The notes under the pieces: generated by a model
Databases searched by the model: none
What the model was told of the DNA's origin: nothing
The model's input: the letters and a program-made list of their open reading frames with translations, nothing else
Shown: positions 1 to 6,272 of the stretch, piece after piece
Layout: each line of letters starts with the position of its first letter
How positions within the stretch are numbered: the first letter of the stretch is position 1
Program-made: the position numbers and the translations under genes
NCBI GenBank assembly: GCA_964551195.1
Contig: CAZKBI010000031.1
Coordinates: 1-6,332 of the forward strand
Reading direction: 5' to 3'
From: CAYZPB01 sp964551195
GTDB lineage: Bacteria > Bacillota > Bacilli > Tepidibacillales > Tepidibacillaceae
Length of the DNA: 6,332 nt

Positions 1-170
1 ATATTATATCGCTTTTTCGAACAATATTACATATATAGATGTGAACAAATGTTGAAAACAATAAGAACTGAATATGCTGATCTATAAAGTTCATTTCAAC
101 AATTGTAGAATACAATCTAAATTGCAGAATGTAAAGAGTATGAGTGTTTACGCAGGCTTAATTTATCAGA

Positions 171-199
171 TTGTCATATTGGTTGATACCTGATATAAT
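171..199 (+). promoter_or_regulatory. Sigma-A-type promoter with extended -10, upstream of the asp23-like gene
   Basis: The -35 box is TTGTCA (171-176) and the -10 box is TATAAT (194-199), separated by exactly 17 bp. TG at 191-192, one base before the -10, adds the extended -10 motif. Transcription would start near 205-207, leaving a leader of under 20 nt that contains only the ribosome binding site. Positions 1-170 upstream are AT-rich and hold no gene, terminator or repeat that I can support. Confidence 0.8.
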
Positions 200-223
200 T
201 ATAACAAAATGGAGGTGCTAATT

Positions 224-559
224 ATGACTAGTTACGAAGAGAGGGATCTTGGGACGATTAAAATCGCACCCGAGGCACTGGAAACAATCACCAAGATAGC
301 TGTTTTGGAGGTTGAAGGCGTAAGCGATATAAGCACGAGCTTTTTTGGTAGAGGCAAGGAGGCAACGCAAGGTATCAAGATTACATTTGAAGATGAAGAC
401 GCTACTATCGATCTATCTGTAAACATAAAGTATGGTTATTCTTTGCCCAAAATTGCTGATGAGATCCAAACAAAGGTTAAAGACAGTGTGGAGCACATGA
501 CAGGCGTGAATATAGTAGCAGTAAATGTTTTCTTTAGCAATATTGAAGTAAGTAAGTAG
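224..559 (+). CDS. Asp23/Gls24 family envelope stress protein (YqhY-like)
   Basis: This is a 111-residue soluble protein of the Asp23/Gls24 (DUF322) family. These are abundant Firmicutes proteins that associate with the membrane through AmaP-type anchors and are linked to cell-envelope homeostasis. The family pattern is clear: an N-terminal GTIKIAPEALETI (residues 10-22), then a hydrophobic strand with VEGVSDI (30-36), a charged strand with TIDLSVNIKYGYS (61-73), an amphipathic helix with IADEIQTKVKDSVEHMTG (77-94), and a closing strand VNIVAVNVFF (95-104). Length is normal. I chose ATG 224 because GGAGGTG (211-217) sits 6 bases before it; the in-frame ATG at 209 overlaps that binding site and lies almost at the predicted transcript start. 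The next gene encodes an AmaP-like protein with a related C-terminal domain, which supports a shared complex. In many Firmicutes this paralogue lies next to accBC and nusB; accBC is not visible here. Confidence 0.88.
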   Translation: MTSYEERDLGTIKIAPEALETITKIAVLEVEGVSDISTSFFGRGKEATQGIKITFEDEDATIDLSVNIKYGYSLPKIADEIQTKVKDSVEHMTGVNIVAVNVFFSNIEVSK

Positions 560-591
560 TTAGTGACGGCCTAATTTAGGAGGCAAATATA

Positions 592-1137
592 ATGGGAATT
601 CTTTTACGTATAGTTCTATTCGTATTTAGTATAGCTACTGCGACTATTGGTGTCTTAGCAATACTAGGTGGCTTGCGAATACTTCACGAAGGTTATTTAA
701 GGACATGGGTAGATTTGCTCTATGAGCAGAGTGATTACCGCATCATCGTAATTATTGTTGGCCTATTGCTAGTAGTTGCTAGCGTCTATTTACTCTATCG
801 CAGTATTTATGTGAAAAGAAAAGAAATACCAGCCAAGTATTTTGTTGTTGAGACTGAGTCGGGACAGGTGCGCATATCTATCGATGCAATTGAAGGAATT
901 GCACTAAATTCGGTTAAATCAGTTGTTGGTATTAAAGAACCTAAGATTATAGCCGAATTGAACGAAAATCAACAAGCGGTAGTTAAGCTATCTGCTTTAG
1001 TTAGTGGGGATCGCCCAATACCTGAGTTGTCAGAAGAACTACAAATGATTATCAAGCAAGAAGTTGAGGAGACCGTTGGTATACAACTAGCGAATGTTGA
1101 AATTGCAATTTCCAATCTAGCTACTATTAATAAGTAA
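592..1137 (+). CDS. amaP: AmaP-like alkaline shock response membrane anchor protein
   Basis: This is a 181-residue protein with two N-terminal hydrophobic helices (about residues 4-31 and 50-71) followed by a soluble domain. The layout matches AmaP, the membrane anchor that recruits Asp23 in staphylococci. The C-terminal part (about 86-178) itself resembles an Asp23 domain: GQVRISIDAIEGIALNSVKS (91-110), then LSEELQMIIKQEVEETVGI (146-164) and VEIAISNL (169-176). The start ATG 592 has AGGAGG (578-583) 8 bases upstream. It lies 32 bases after the Asp23-like gene with no terminator between them, so the two are probably co-transcribed. Family membership is well supported; interaction with the neighbouring Asp23 protein is inferred from homologues and gene order. 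Confidence 0.85.
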   Translation: MGILLRIVLFVFSIATATIGVLAILGGLRILHEGYLRTWVDLLYEQSDYRIIVIIVGLLLVVASVYLLYRSIYVKRKEIPAKYFVVETESGQVRISIDAIEGIALNSVKSVVGIKEPKIIAELNENQQAVVKLSALVSGDRPIPELSEELQMIIKQEVEETVGIQLANVEIAISNLATINK

Positions 1138-1167
1138 TTTATTTCATTTAGGATGGGAGCAGATAAA

Positions 1168-1383
1168 ATGCGAAACAGTTTTTTTCATAATCATCCGGGT
1201 ATAGTGATCGGTGCTTTGGTAGGTTTATTTATTGGGCTGATCTTTTTGGTATTTGATTTTTGGAAGATGCTGATTTTTGTTGTGATTATTGCCATAGGAG
1301 TCTTTATTGGATTCCTGCTTGATGGTGACGGTCGGATTAGAGAGCAACTTAGTCGGCTTAACCGGAGAGATAACGATAGTTGA
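1168..1383 (+). CDS. Small DUF2273 integral membrane protein
   Basis: This is a 71-residue protein made of two hydrophobic helices (about 11-29 and 33-51) split by the short DFWKM turn (30-34), with a basic, polar tail (DGDGRIREQLSRLNRR, 52-67). This is the form of the DUF2273 small membrane proteins that accompany amaP and asp23 genes in Firmicutes. Its biochemical role is unknown; it presumably belongs to the same envelope complex. I chose ATG 1168 because GGGAG (1155-1159) precedes it by 8 bases; the earlier in-frame ATG at 1153 overlaps that purine-rich site. It is the last gene of the first transcription unit, since a hairpin terminator follows 57 bases after the stop. Confidence 0.8.
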   Translation: MRNSFFHNHPGIVIGALVGLFIGLIFLVFDFWKMLIFVVIIAIGVFIGFLLDGDGRIREQLSRLNRRDNDS

Positions 1384-1440
1384 TGAAATACTAGGTCAAT
1401 TTGCAGAAGGTGATTTTATTTCTGTTTAAATTATATAAAT

Positions 1441-1474
1441 AATTAGGCTACCATCGTGGTAGCCTAATTTGTTA
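1441..1474 (+). terminator. Intrinsic terminator after the asp23/amaP unit, possibly bidirectional
   Basis: A perfect 13-bp inverted repeat (AATTAGGCTACCA at 1441-1453 and its complement at 1457-1469) closes a 3-nt TCG loop and is followed by a short T-rich stretch (TTTGTT). The T-tract is modest, so termination may be partial. The perfect symmetry and A/T flanks would let it act from either strand. It separates the envelope genes from nusB. Confidence 0.75.
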
Positions 1475-1497
1475 CTTATAACGTTTTATAGTATAAT
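1469..1497 (+). promoter_or_regulatory. Promoter of the nusB-to-ispA operon
   Basis: A perfect TATAAT (1492-1497) has a 17-bp spacer to TTGTTA (1469-1474), which matches 4 of 6 positions of the -35 consensus. The predicted start is near 1504, giving a leader of about 40 nt to nusB. The -35 box begins at the last base pair of the terminator stem, so terminator and promoter are interlocked. The -10 is convincing; the -35 is weaker. Confidence 0.65.
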
Positions 1498-1543
1498 TTG
1501 AATCTAACTAATAGCAAAAATCTAATTTGTAAGGAGTAATTTG

Positions 1544-1960
1544 GTGAAGAGAAGAGAGCTAAGAGCGTTAATTATGCAAGCCCTATTTCAGGCTGATTTT
1601 ACCGGTGTCGAGCTTGATTCAGCTATCGATTATTTGTGTTTAGATAGAAAATTAGGTGAGAAAGAGCTAGATTTTGTTGAACGGATTGTTTATGGCACCG
1701 TTGAGAATCTAGGGACAATCGACGAAGAACTGGCAGAGCATCTAATTGATTGGTCAATTGACCGCTTACCGCGTGTAGATCGCTCAGTTCTCCGTAGTGC
1801 TTTATATGAATTAATCTATCAGCAGGAGACCTCATATAAGGTTGTTATTAATGAAGCGGTGGAGATTGCAAAGGAGTATGGTGGTGACGAATCAGCCAGT
1901 TACATTAATGGTGTTCTAGCTTCCTTTATAGCAAAACAAAATAGTGGGACGGATGCCTAG
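1544..1960 (+). CDS. nusB: Transcription antitermination factor NusB
   Basis: NusB binds boxA RNA together with NusE (ribosomal protein S10) and supports processive transcription of rRNA operons. The 138-residue protein shows the all-helical family signature: MKRRELRALIMQALFQ (1-16), then WSIDRLPRVDRSVLRSALYE (70-89) and VVINEAVEIAKEYGGDESA (100-118) followed by INGVL (121-125). Length is typical. I prefer GTG 1544 because AAGGAG (1531-1536) lies 7 bases before it and the resulting MKRRE start is the family norm; TTG at 1541 would be only 4 bases away. It is the first gene of the operon, has its own promoter, and its TAG stop shares one base with the GTG of the next gene. Confidence 0.95.
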   Translation: MKRRELRALIMQALFQADFTGVELDSAIDYLCLDRKLGEKELDFVERIVYGTVENLGTIDEELAEHLIDWSIDRLPRVDRSVLRSALYELIYQQETSYKVVINEAVEIAKEYGGDESASYINGVLASFIAKQNSGTDA

Positions 1961-2943
1961 TGGAGGAAATGGAAGTAAGGAATAAAGAAAAGTTGTTCAT
2001 GGGAATAGATACGAGTAATTATACGACCTCAATCTCGCTGGTTGATACGGAACGTAAGCCCGTTTATGAAGCCCGTAGATTGCTACAGGTCGATGAAGGC
2101 AAAAGAGGGCTTCAACAGTCGGCGGCATTTTTCCAACATATTAAGACACTACCCGAGCTATTTGAAGGGCTAGCTGCTGATGTGAAGGGGCGGCTCGCAG
2201 CAGTTGCGGTAAGTAGTCGACCACGACCGGTTGCTGGTTCCTATATGCCAGTTTTTCAAGCAGGGACATCGGTAGCCGAGATGATTTCTCACTTATATTG
2301 GATTCCACTTTATTATACGACCCACCAAGAGGGACACCTTGCCGCAGGAATAAACTCGTTAAAGAGTCCGTTCAATCATCAATCTTTCATCGCAGTTCAC
2401 CTATCTGGCGGCACAACTGAGATCCTCAATGTCACACAAAACGGCGCAGATTACACAATTTCAATTGTCGGTGGAACATTAGATCTGCAGGTTGGACAAT
2501 TGCTTGATCGGCTTGGTCTTGCTCTGGGCATGACCTTTCCCGCGGGTGCAGAACTTGAAATAATTGCTCGCGAGTCGATAGGTCCTATACCTAAGCTATC
2601 GGTTAATTTAGTGGACACATTTTTCAATCTGTCTGGTGCGGAGACTGAGGCGAAGCGTTTGCTAACTGCGGGCGCTAGTCCAGCGCTTCTTGCGCGGGCG
2701 GCGGAGGACGTAATTGTCCGCTCACTTGCTGGCGCCTTGGTAAATTTGCTTAAGATTAGGGATACGCAGGCTATTCTATTTGTTGGCGGAGTTGCACAGA
2801 ACAAATATTTTCAGGCAGAGATAGGTAAGCGATTGAGTCATTATGAGTTGGAACTATTTTTTGCGAAGAGCCAATATAGTGGAGATAATGCTTACGGCGT
2901 TGCAAATATTGCCTTAGATAATTATTTAATAAACTATAGATAG
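1960..2943 (+). CDS. TsaD/Kae1-like ASKHA-fold protein (O-sialoglycoprotein endopeptidase-like paralogue), function unknown
   Basis: This 327-residue protein is related to TsaD/Kae1, the ATP-binding enzyme of tRNA t6A synthesis, but departs from the canonical form. Visible motifs are GIDTSNYTTS (15-24, phosphate-1-like), HQEGH (122-126, the two metal-binding histidines), LSGGTTE (148-154), GGTLDLQVGQLLDRLG (171-186), PAGAELE (194-200), GGVAQN (276-281) and SGDNAYGVA (307-315, including the likely third metal ligand D309). Canonical TsaD has SGGHT, GRTxDDAAGEAFDK and a C-x-DN motif instead; these changes suggest a paralogue, not the tRNA-modifying enzyme. ASKHA ATP and metal binding look retained. 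Homologues of this kind occur near nusB/folD in some Clostridia. GTG 1960 overlaps the nusB stop by one base, but ATG 1969, TTG 1993 and ATG 1999 are also in frame, and the conserved region begins only at residue 14, so the start is uncertain. The old endopeptidase label should not be read as a function. Confidence 0.8.
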   Translation: MEEMEVRNKEKLFMGIDTSNYTTSISLVDTERKPVYEARRLLQVDEGKRGLQQSAAFFQHIKTLPELFEGLAADVKGRLAAVAVSSRPRPVAGSYMPVFQAGTSVAEMISHLYWIPLYYTTHQEGHLAAGINSLKSPFNHQSFIAVHLSGGTTEILNVTQNGADYTISIVGGTLDLQVGQLLDRLGLALGMTFPAGAELEIIARESIGPIPKLSVNLVDTFFNLSGAETEAKRLLTAGASPALLARAAEDVIVRSLAGALVNLLKIRDTQAILFVGGVAQNKYFQAEIGKRLSHYELELFFAKSQYSGDNAYGVANIALDNYLINYR

Positions 2944-2958
2944 AAAGGACGTTTGAAG

Positions 2959-3678
2959 ATGACGGCAAAGATTATAAGTGGTAAAGAGCTAGCAACCAGA
3001 ATTAAAAACGAGTTAAGAGACGAGGTTACTGAGTTAGCCAAAGTTGGGATTAAACCNNNNNNNNNNNNNNNNNNNNNNNNNNNNNNNNNNNNNNNNNNNN
3101 NNNNNNNNNNNNNNNNNNNNNNNNNNNNNNNNNNNNNNNNNNNNNNNNNNNNNNNNAATGCGATTGATCCGATTAAGGATGTCGACGGTTTTCATCCAAT
3201 CAATGTTGGTAAACTAATGATTGGCGATGTGGGCTATCTTCCATGTACTCCCTACGGCATTATTGAATTAATTAAATCAACAGGGATAGATATTACAGGC
3301 AAAAACGCAGTCATCATCGGTCGTAGCAATATTGTGGGGAAACCGCTGGCGATTCTACTTTTGCAGGAAAATGCAACTGTGACAGTAGCTCACTCGCGTA
3401 CTGTTAATTTAAAGGAGATTGCCAAAGGTGCTGATATTCTAATCTCAGCAATCGGGCAACCGGAGATGATTACCGAAGACTATGTTGGTGAGGGCGCTAT
3501 AGTCATTGATGTCGGCACCAATCGTAATGCTGAGGGTAAATATGTTGGTGATTGTGATTTTGATTCAGTTTCTAAGGTAGCTGGCTATATTACGCCAGTC
3601 CCTGGTGGTGTTGGGCCAATGACAATTACGATGTTGATGAAAAACACAGTTGAAGCAGCAAAAAGGATGAATAAATAG
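2959..3678 (+). CDS. folD: Bifunctional methylenetetrahydrofolate dehydrogenase / methenyltetrahydrofolate cyclohydrolase FolD (interrupted by assembly gap)
   Basis: FolD interconverts 5,10-methylene-, 5,10-methenyl- and 10-formyl-tetrahydrofolate in the cytoplasm with NAD(P). The N-terminus (MTAKIISGKELATRIKNELR) and all of the C-terminal half are visible: KDVDGFHPINVGKL, CTPYGIIELI, the Rossmann signature VIIGRSNIVGKPLAILLL, VAHSRT, ADILISAIGQP, VIDVGTNR and the hallmark PGGVGPMTITML. A run of 100 N hides the segment expected to hold the catalytic Y-x-x-x-K motif, VGxxPAS and GILVQLPLP. By comparison with E. coli FolD, about 77 residues (about 230 nt) are missing, so the real protein is probably near 285 residues. 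The frame happens to be preserved across the N run. I chose ATG 2959 because GAAAGGA (2943-2949) lies 9 bases upstream; TTG 2953 is too close to that site. It follows the TsaD-like gene by 15 bases. Confidence 0.93.
   Translation: MTAKIISGKELATRIKNELRDEVTELAKVGIKXXXXXXXXXXXXXXXXXXXXXXXXXXXXXXXXXXNAIDPIKDVDGFHPINVGKLMIGDVGYLPCTPYGIIELIKSTGIDITGKNAVIIGRSNIVGKPLAILLLQENATVTVAHSRTVNLKEIAKGADILISAIGQPEMITEDYVGEGAIVIDVGTNRNAEGKYVGDCDFDSVSKVAGYITPVPGGVGPMTITMLMKNTVEAAKRMNK
3057..3156. other. Assembly gap (100 N) inside folD
   Basis: Exactly 100 consecutive N occur here, the conventional placeholder for a scaffold gap of unknown size. The flanking folD sequence implies a true length near 230 bases. 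It is an assembly artefact, not biology. Confidence 0.98.
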
Positions 3679-3707
3679 ATTAAAATAAATGCAATGGATG
3701 GTGTGAA

Positions 3708-5057
3708 ATGATGCAACCACAGAGTGATATTATCTCGGTTGGCGAATTAAATGCTTATATTAAAAGTAAATTTGCCAGCGATGGTTTACTTAGTAATCTG
3801 TGGATTCGTGGTGAGATTTCCAATTTCGTTCATCATTCCAGTGGCCATATGTACTTCACGCTCAAAGACGACGCAAGCCGGATTAAGGGTGTAATGTTCA
3901 TGAGCAATGCTCGGACACTGACTTTTGAGCCACTAAATGGTATGAAGGTCATCGCGCGGGGTTATGTTTCGGTTTATGAGCGGGATGGACAGTACCAATT
4001 CTATGCACAAGAAATTCTGCCTGACGGCATTGGGCAGCTCTACTTAGCCTATGAACAATTAAAGAAAAAACTGGAGTCAGAGGGTCTTTTCCGCACTGAC
4101 ATCAAAAAAGCCTTACCTAAATACCCTCACAAAATCGGGATTGTTACCTCACCAACTGGTGCTGCAATTCGCGATATAATAACGACGATTAAACGGCGAT
4201 ACCCACTAGTTGAGCTGCTAGTTGCGCCAACTGCTGTGCAAGGGACAGGAGCAGCATCAGCAATCGCGGAGTCAATCCGGCTTCTGAATCAAGAAGCAGA
4301 TATCGATTTAATTATCGTTGGCCGTGGGGGTGGCTCGATTGAGGAGCTCTGGGCTTTTAACGAGGAAGTAGTTGCTAGGGCGATCTACCATTCGCGAGTG
4401 CCCGTGATAAGTGCGGTTGGGCACGAGACTGACTATACAATCGCTGATTTTGTAGCTGATGTTCGTGCAGCAACACCGACAGCTGCAGCAGAAATAGCAG
4501 TCCCTAATATTGCAGAATTAAGTAAAGGAATACATAGCTTAGAGCAGCGATTAAATTTTTATATTATTAAATATTTAGAAACAGCACAGCTGAAGTTACG
4601 AAGATTACTGGATTCAGTTGCCTTTAAACGACCAGAACAACGAATTATTGACGAGCAACAGCGAATCGATAATTTACTTCAACGTTTATCGAGGGCGTTG
4701 AGCGCCGATAATGATCAACAGCGGGTCGCTAATTTGGTTCAACGTTTAAGAAGAGTGATGAGCGTCGATAATGAGCAACAACGGATCGCTAATTTGCTTC
4801 AACGTCTAATAAGAGAGGCGCAGGTTGCGAATCGTGGTTATTCTCAGCGGTTGCTTGTATTAAAAAAACAACTAGTTGCACTTAGCCCATTAAACGTATT
4901 AAATCGTGGCTATGCAATTGCTTATAATGAAAAACGAGAGATTATCAGCTCGGTTCATTCAGTTCATAAGGAGGAACAGCTTTCTATTAGATTAAATGAT
5001 GGCCAAATAATAAGTGTTGTTAAAGCAGTGGAGGAGGATAAACATGTCGAAAATTAA
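3708..5057 (+). CDS. xseA: Exodeoxyribonuclease VII large subunit XseA
   Basis: This is the catalytic subunit of exonuclease VII, which degrades single-stranded DNA from both ends in DNA repair, together with several XseB subunits. The 449-residue length is close to the 456 of E. coli. The N-terminal OB-fold (about 7-104) includes LWIRGEISNFVHHSSGHMYF (31-50). The catalytic domain follows with KIGIVTSPTGAAIRDI (142-157), IIVGRGGGSIEELWAFN (202-218), SAVGHETDYTIADFVAD (235-251) and AATPTAAAE (254-262). A long charged helical region (about 268-390) leads to the C-terminal segment LSPLNVLNRGYAIAYN. Residues 316-375 are three tandem 20-residue repeats (separate entry). The start has only a weak binding site (GGATGGTG, 3696-3703); ATG 3708 and ATG 3711 are both possible, the latter better spaced. 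The gene overlaps xseB by 14 bases, which fits translational coupling of the two subunits. Confidence 0.96.
   Translation: MMQPQSDIISVGELNAYIKSKFASDGLLSNLWIRGEISNFVHHSSGHMYFTLKDDASRIKGVMFMSNARTLTFEPLNGMKVIARGYVSVYERDGQYQFYAQEILPDGIGQLYLAYEQLKKKLESEGLFRTDIKKALPKYPHKIGIVTSPTGAAIRDIITTIKRRYPLVELLVAPTAVQGTGAASAIAESIRLLNQEADIDLIIVGRGGGSIEELWAFNEEVVARAIYHSRVPVISAVGHETDYTIADFVADVRAATPTAAAEIAVPNIAELSKGIHSLEQRLNFYIIKYLETAQLKLRRLLDSVAFKRPEQRIIDEQQRIDNLLQRLSRALSADNDQQRVANLVQRLRRVMSVDNEQQRIANLLQRLIREAQVANRGYSQRLLVLKKQLVALSPLNVLNRGYAIAYNEKREIISSVHSVHKEEQLSIRLNDGQIISVVKAVEEDKHVEN
4653..4832 (+). repeat. Three tandem 60-bp repeats within xseA (20-residue helical repeats)
   Basis: Units lie at 4653-4712, 4713-4772 and 4773-4832, all in frame. 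Each encodes a version of [ED]QQR[IV]xNL[LV]QRL followed by about eight variable residues ending in [DA]N (XseA residues 316-335, 336-355 and 356-375). By hand count, neighbouring units share about 47/60 and 45/60 bases. The pattern fits internal duplication within the helical arm that carries XseB in known exonuclease VII. A degenerate earlier piece (PEQRIID, 309-315) may be an older unit. Confidence 0.9.
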
Positions 5058-5301
5058 TCCGGAAGAGTATGAAAATCTAAGTTTTGAAGAGGCAGCAACT
5101 AGGCTCGAAATAATTGTTAATCACTTAGAATCAGGTGAGAGCTCGCTTGAAGATGGAATTAACTTATTTGAGGAAGGCATGGTGCTTGCTGAACATTGCC
5201 AGAAGAAATTAAAGAGCGCAAGTATTAAGATTGAGAAACTTCTTGAAAAAGACGGTGAGTTATTAAAAACAGCTTTCGAATATGAGGCGGATAAGGAGTA
5301 G
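5044..5301 (+). CDS. xseB: Exodeoxyribonuclease VII small subunit XseB
   Basis: This small helical-hairpin subunit packs along the XseA helical region and is needed for controlled exonuclease VII activity. The 85-residue protein has the full family signature: LSFEEAATRLEIIVNHLESG (12-31) and SLEDGINLFEEGMVLAEHC (34-52), then KKLKSASIKIEKLL (54-67). Length is normal. I chose ATG 5044 because GGAGGAGG (5030-5037) sits 6 bases upstream; the in-frame TTG at 5014 would add ten residues (MLLKQWRRIN) with no family support. It begins inside the last 14 bases of xseA in another frame and ends 5 bases before the ispA start, with AAGGAG for ispA embedded in its last codons. Confidence 0.96.
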   Translation: MSKINPEEYENLSFEEAATRLEIIVNHLESGESSLEDGINLFEEGMVLAEHCQKKLKSASIKIEKLLEKDGELLKTAFEYEADKE

Positions 5302-5306
5302 TAATT

Positions 5307-6212
5307 ATGCGATTAAGTAATACTACAATAGGAGAATATTTAACTGAGAAGAAAGCACTGATTAATAACCAAATTGGTAAGACGATTCCGGTGGAGAATG
5401 TTCCTGCTATCTTACGGGAAGCGATCGATTATTCGCTGCTTGCAGGAGGCAAAAGAATCCGACCAATCCTAACGATTGCTTGCTACGAATCTTTCGGTCT
5501 AGACAGTGAACCAATCTTGCTTAGTGCATGCTCAGTTGAAATGCTACATACTTACTCCTTAATTCATGATGATTTACCGATTATGGATGATGATGATTTG
5601 CGCCGTGGCAAGCCGACTAATCATAAGGTATATGGGGAGGGGTTGGCCTTACTTGCTGGCGACGCACTGCTGACTCACGCCTTTGGCAATCTTGCCAAGG
5701 AATTAAGTGGTTTAGAAATAGTTAGCAGAGCGCGCGCACTGCAAATAATTGAAGAATTTGCTCATTACACTGGGGCAGCAGGCATGGTTGGTGGGCAGGT
5801 TGTCGATTTCGGAGGAGAATCTGAGCTTGCAGATTTGGAGCAAGTTCTTTATATACACGAGCGCAAAACCGCAGATTTAGTTACATTTTCCGTTCGGCTG
5901 GGAGCACTTTTGGCGGGTGCGGCTGAGTCTCAACTAGCGGCTCTCACGAGTTTTGCTAAAAAAATTGGAGTTGCCTTTCAGATCCAAGATGATATTCTCG
6001 ATATCGTTGGTGATCCGGAGAAAATGGGCAAAACAACTGGTAGCGATGTCGCCAATCAGAAATTGACCTATCCACATTACAAGGGTATCGAACAGTCGCA
6101 GCGCGATGTTATTACACTGATCAATGAGGCGAAGGCTGAAATTCAAGGGATTGGTATTAATACGAATAGATTAGAAGAGATTGCTGATTTATTAATCGTT
6201 CGTGATTATTAG
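5307..6212 (+). CDS. ispA: Polyprenyl (farnesyl/geranyl) diphosphate synthase, IspA type
   Basis: This enzyme condenses isopentenyl diphosphate with allylic diphosphates to make short prenyl diphosphates, probably farnesyl diphosphate, which feed undecaprenyl carrier lipid and quinone synthesis. In the 301-residue protein GGKRIRP (47-53) binds isopentenyl diphosphate. The first aspartate-rich motif DDLPIMDDDDLRRG (88-101) has the two extra residues typical of bacterial type II farnesyl diphosphate synthases, and the second is DDILD (228-232). GMVGGQVVD (159-167) and GKTTGSD (241-247) are also present. Product chain length is inferred, and geranylgeranyl diphosphate cannot be excluded. ATG 5307 has AAGGAG (5293-5298) 8 bases upstream, inside xseB. 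It is the last protein gene in view. No hairpin terminator follows; a new promoter begins 27 bases after the stop. Confidence 0.94.
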   Translation: MRLSNTTIGEYLTEKKALINNQIGKTIPVENVPAILREAIDYSLLAGGKRIRPILTIACYESFGLDSEPILLSACSVEMLHTYSLIHDDLPIMDDDDLRRGKPTNHKVYGEGLALLAGDALLTHAFGNLAKELSGLEIVSRARALQIIEEFAHYTGAAGMVGGQVVDFGGESELADLEQVLYIHERKTADLVTFSVRLGALLAGAAESQLAALTSFAKKIGVAFQIQDDILDIVGDPEKMGKTTGSDVANQKLTYPHYKGIEQSQRDVITLINEAKAEIQGIGINTNRLEEIADLLIVRDY

Positions 6213-6238
6213 ATAGACTATTAATTGATGCAGGAATT

Positions 6239-6267
6239 TTGCGAAAAACGGATAAATATGGTATAAT
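6239..6267 (+). promoter_or_regulatory. Strong promoter after ispA, driving the structured non-coding region
   Basis: TTGCGA (6239-6244) and a perfect TATAAT (6262-6267) are separated by exactly 17 bp, giving a near-ideal sigma-A promoter. Transcription should start around 6273-6276. It lies in the intergenic space just past ispA, so whatever follows has a transcription source independent of the nusB operon. Confidence 0.75.
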
Positions 6268-6272
6268 ACCTT

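Noticed and set aside
52..78. Possible second promoter (TTGAAA near 52 with TATGCT near 73)
   Set aside because: The spacer is only 15 bp and the -10 match is poor, while a far better promoter lies at 171-199.
50..101. Inverted repeat TGTTGAAA (50-57) and TTTCAACA (94-101)
   Set aside because: Eight pairs separated by 36 bases in very AT-rich DNA, with no extension and no T-tract, is too weak to call an operator or terminator.
232..426. Short minus-strand frames opposite asp23, nusB (1623-1835), the TsaD-like gene (2771-2968) and ispA (5934-6146)
   Set aside because: All are antisense to genes with clear family motifs and none has a recognisable product, so they are chance frames.
2451..2804. 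Open frame of 117 codons on the minus strand
   Set aside because: It lies entirely within the TsaD-like gene, whose conserved motifs fix the coding strand. Its product has low complexity and no recognisable family.
4653..4832. CRISPR-like or intergenic satellite reading of the 60-bp repeats
   Set aside because: The units are directly adjacent without spacers, are in frame, and encode coherent helical repeats within xseA.
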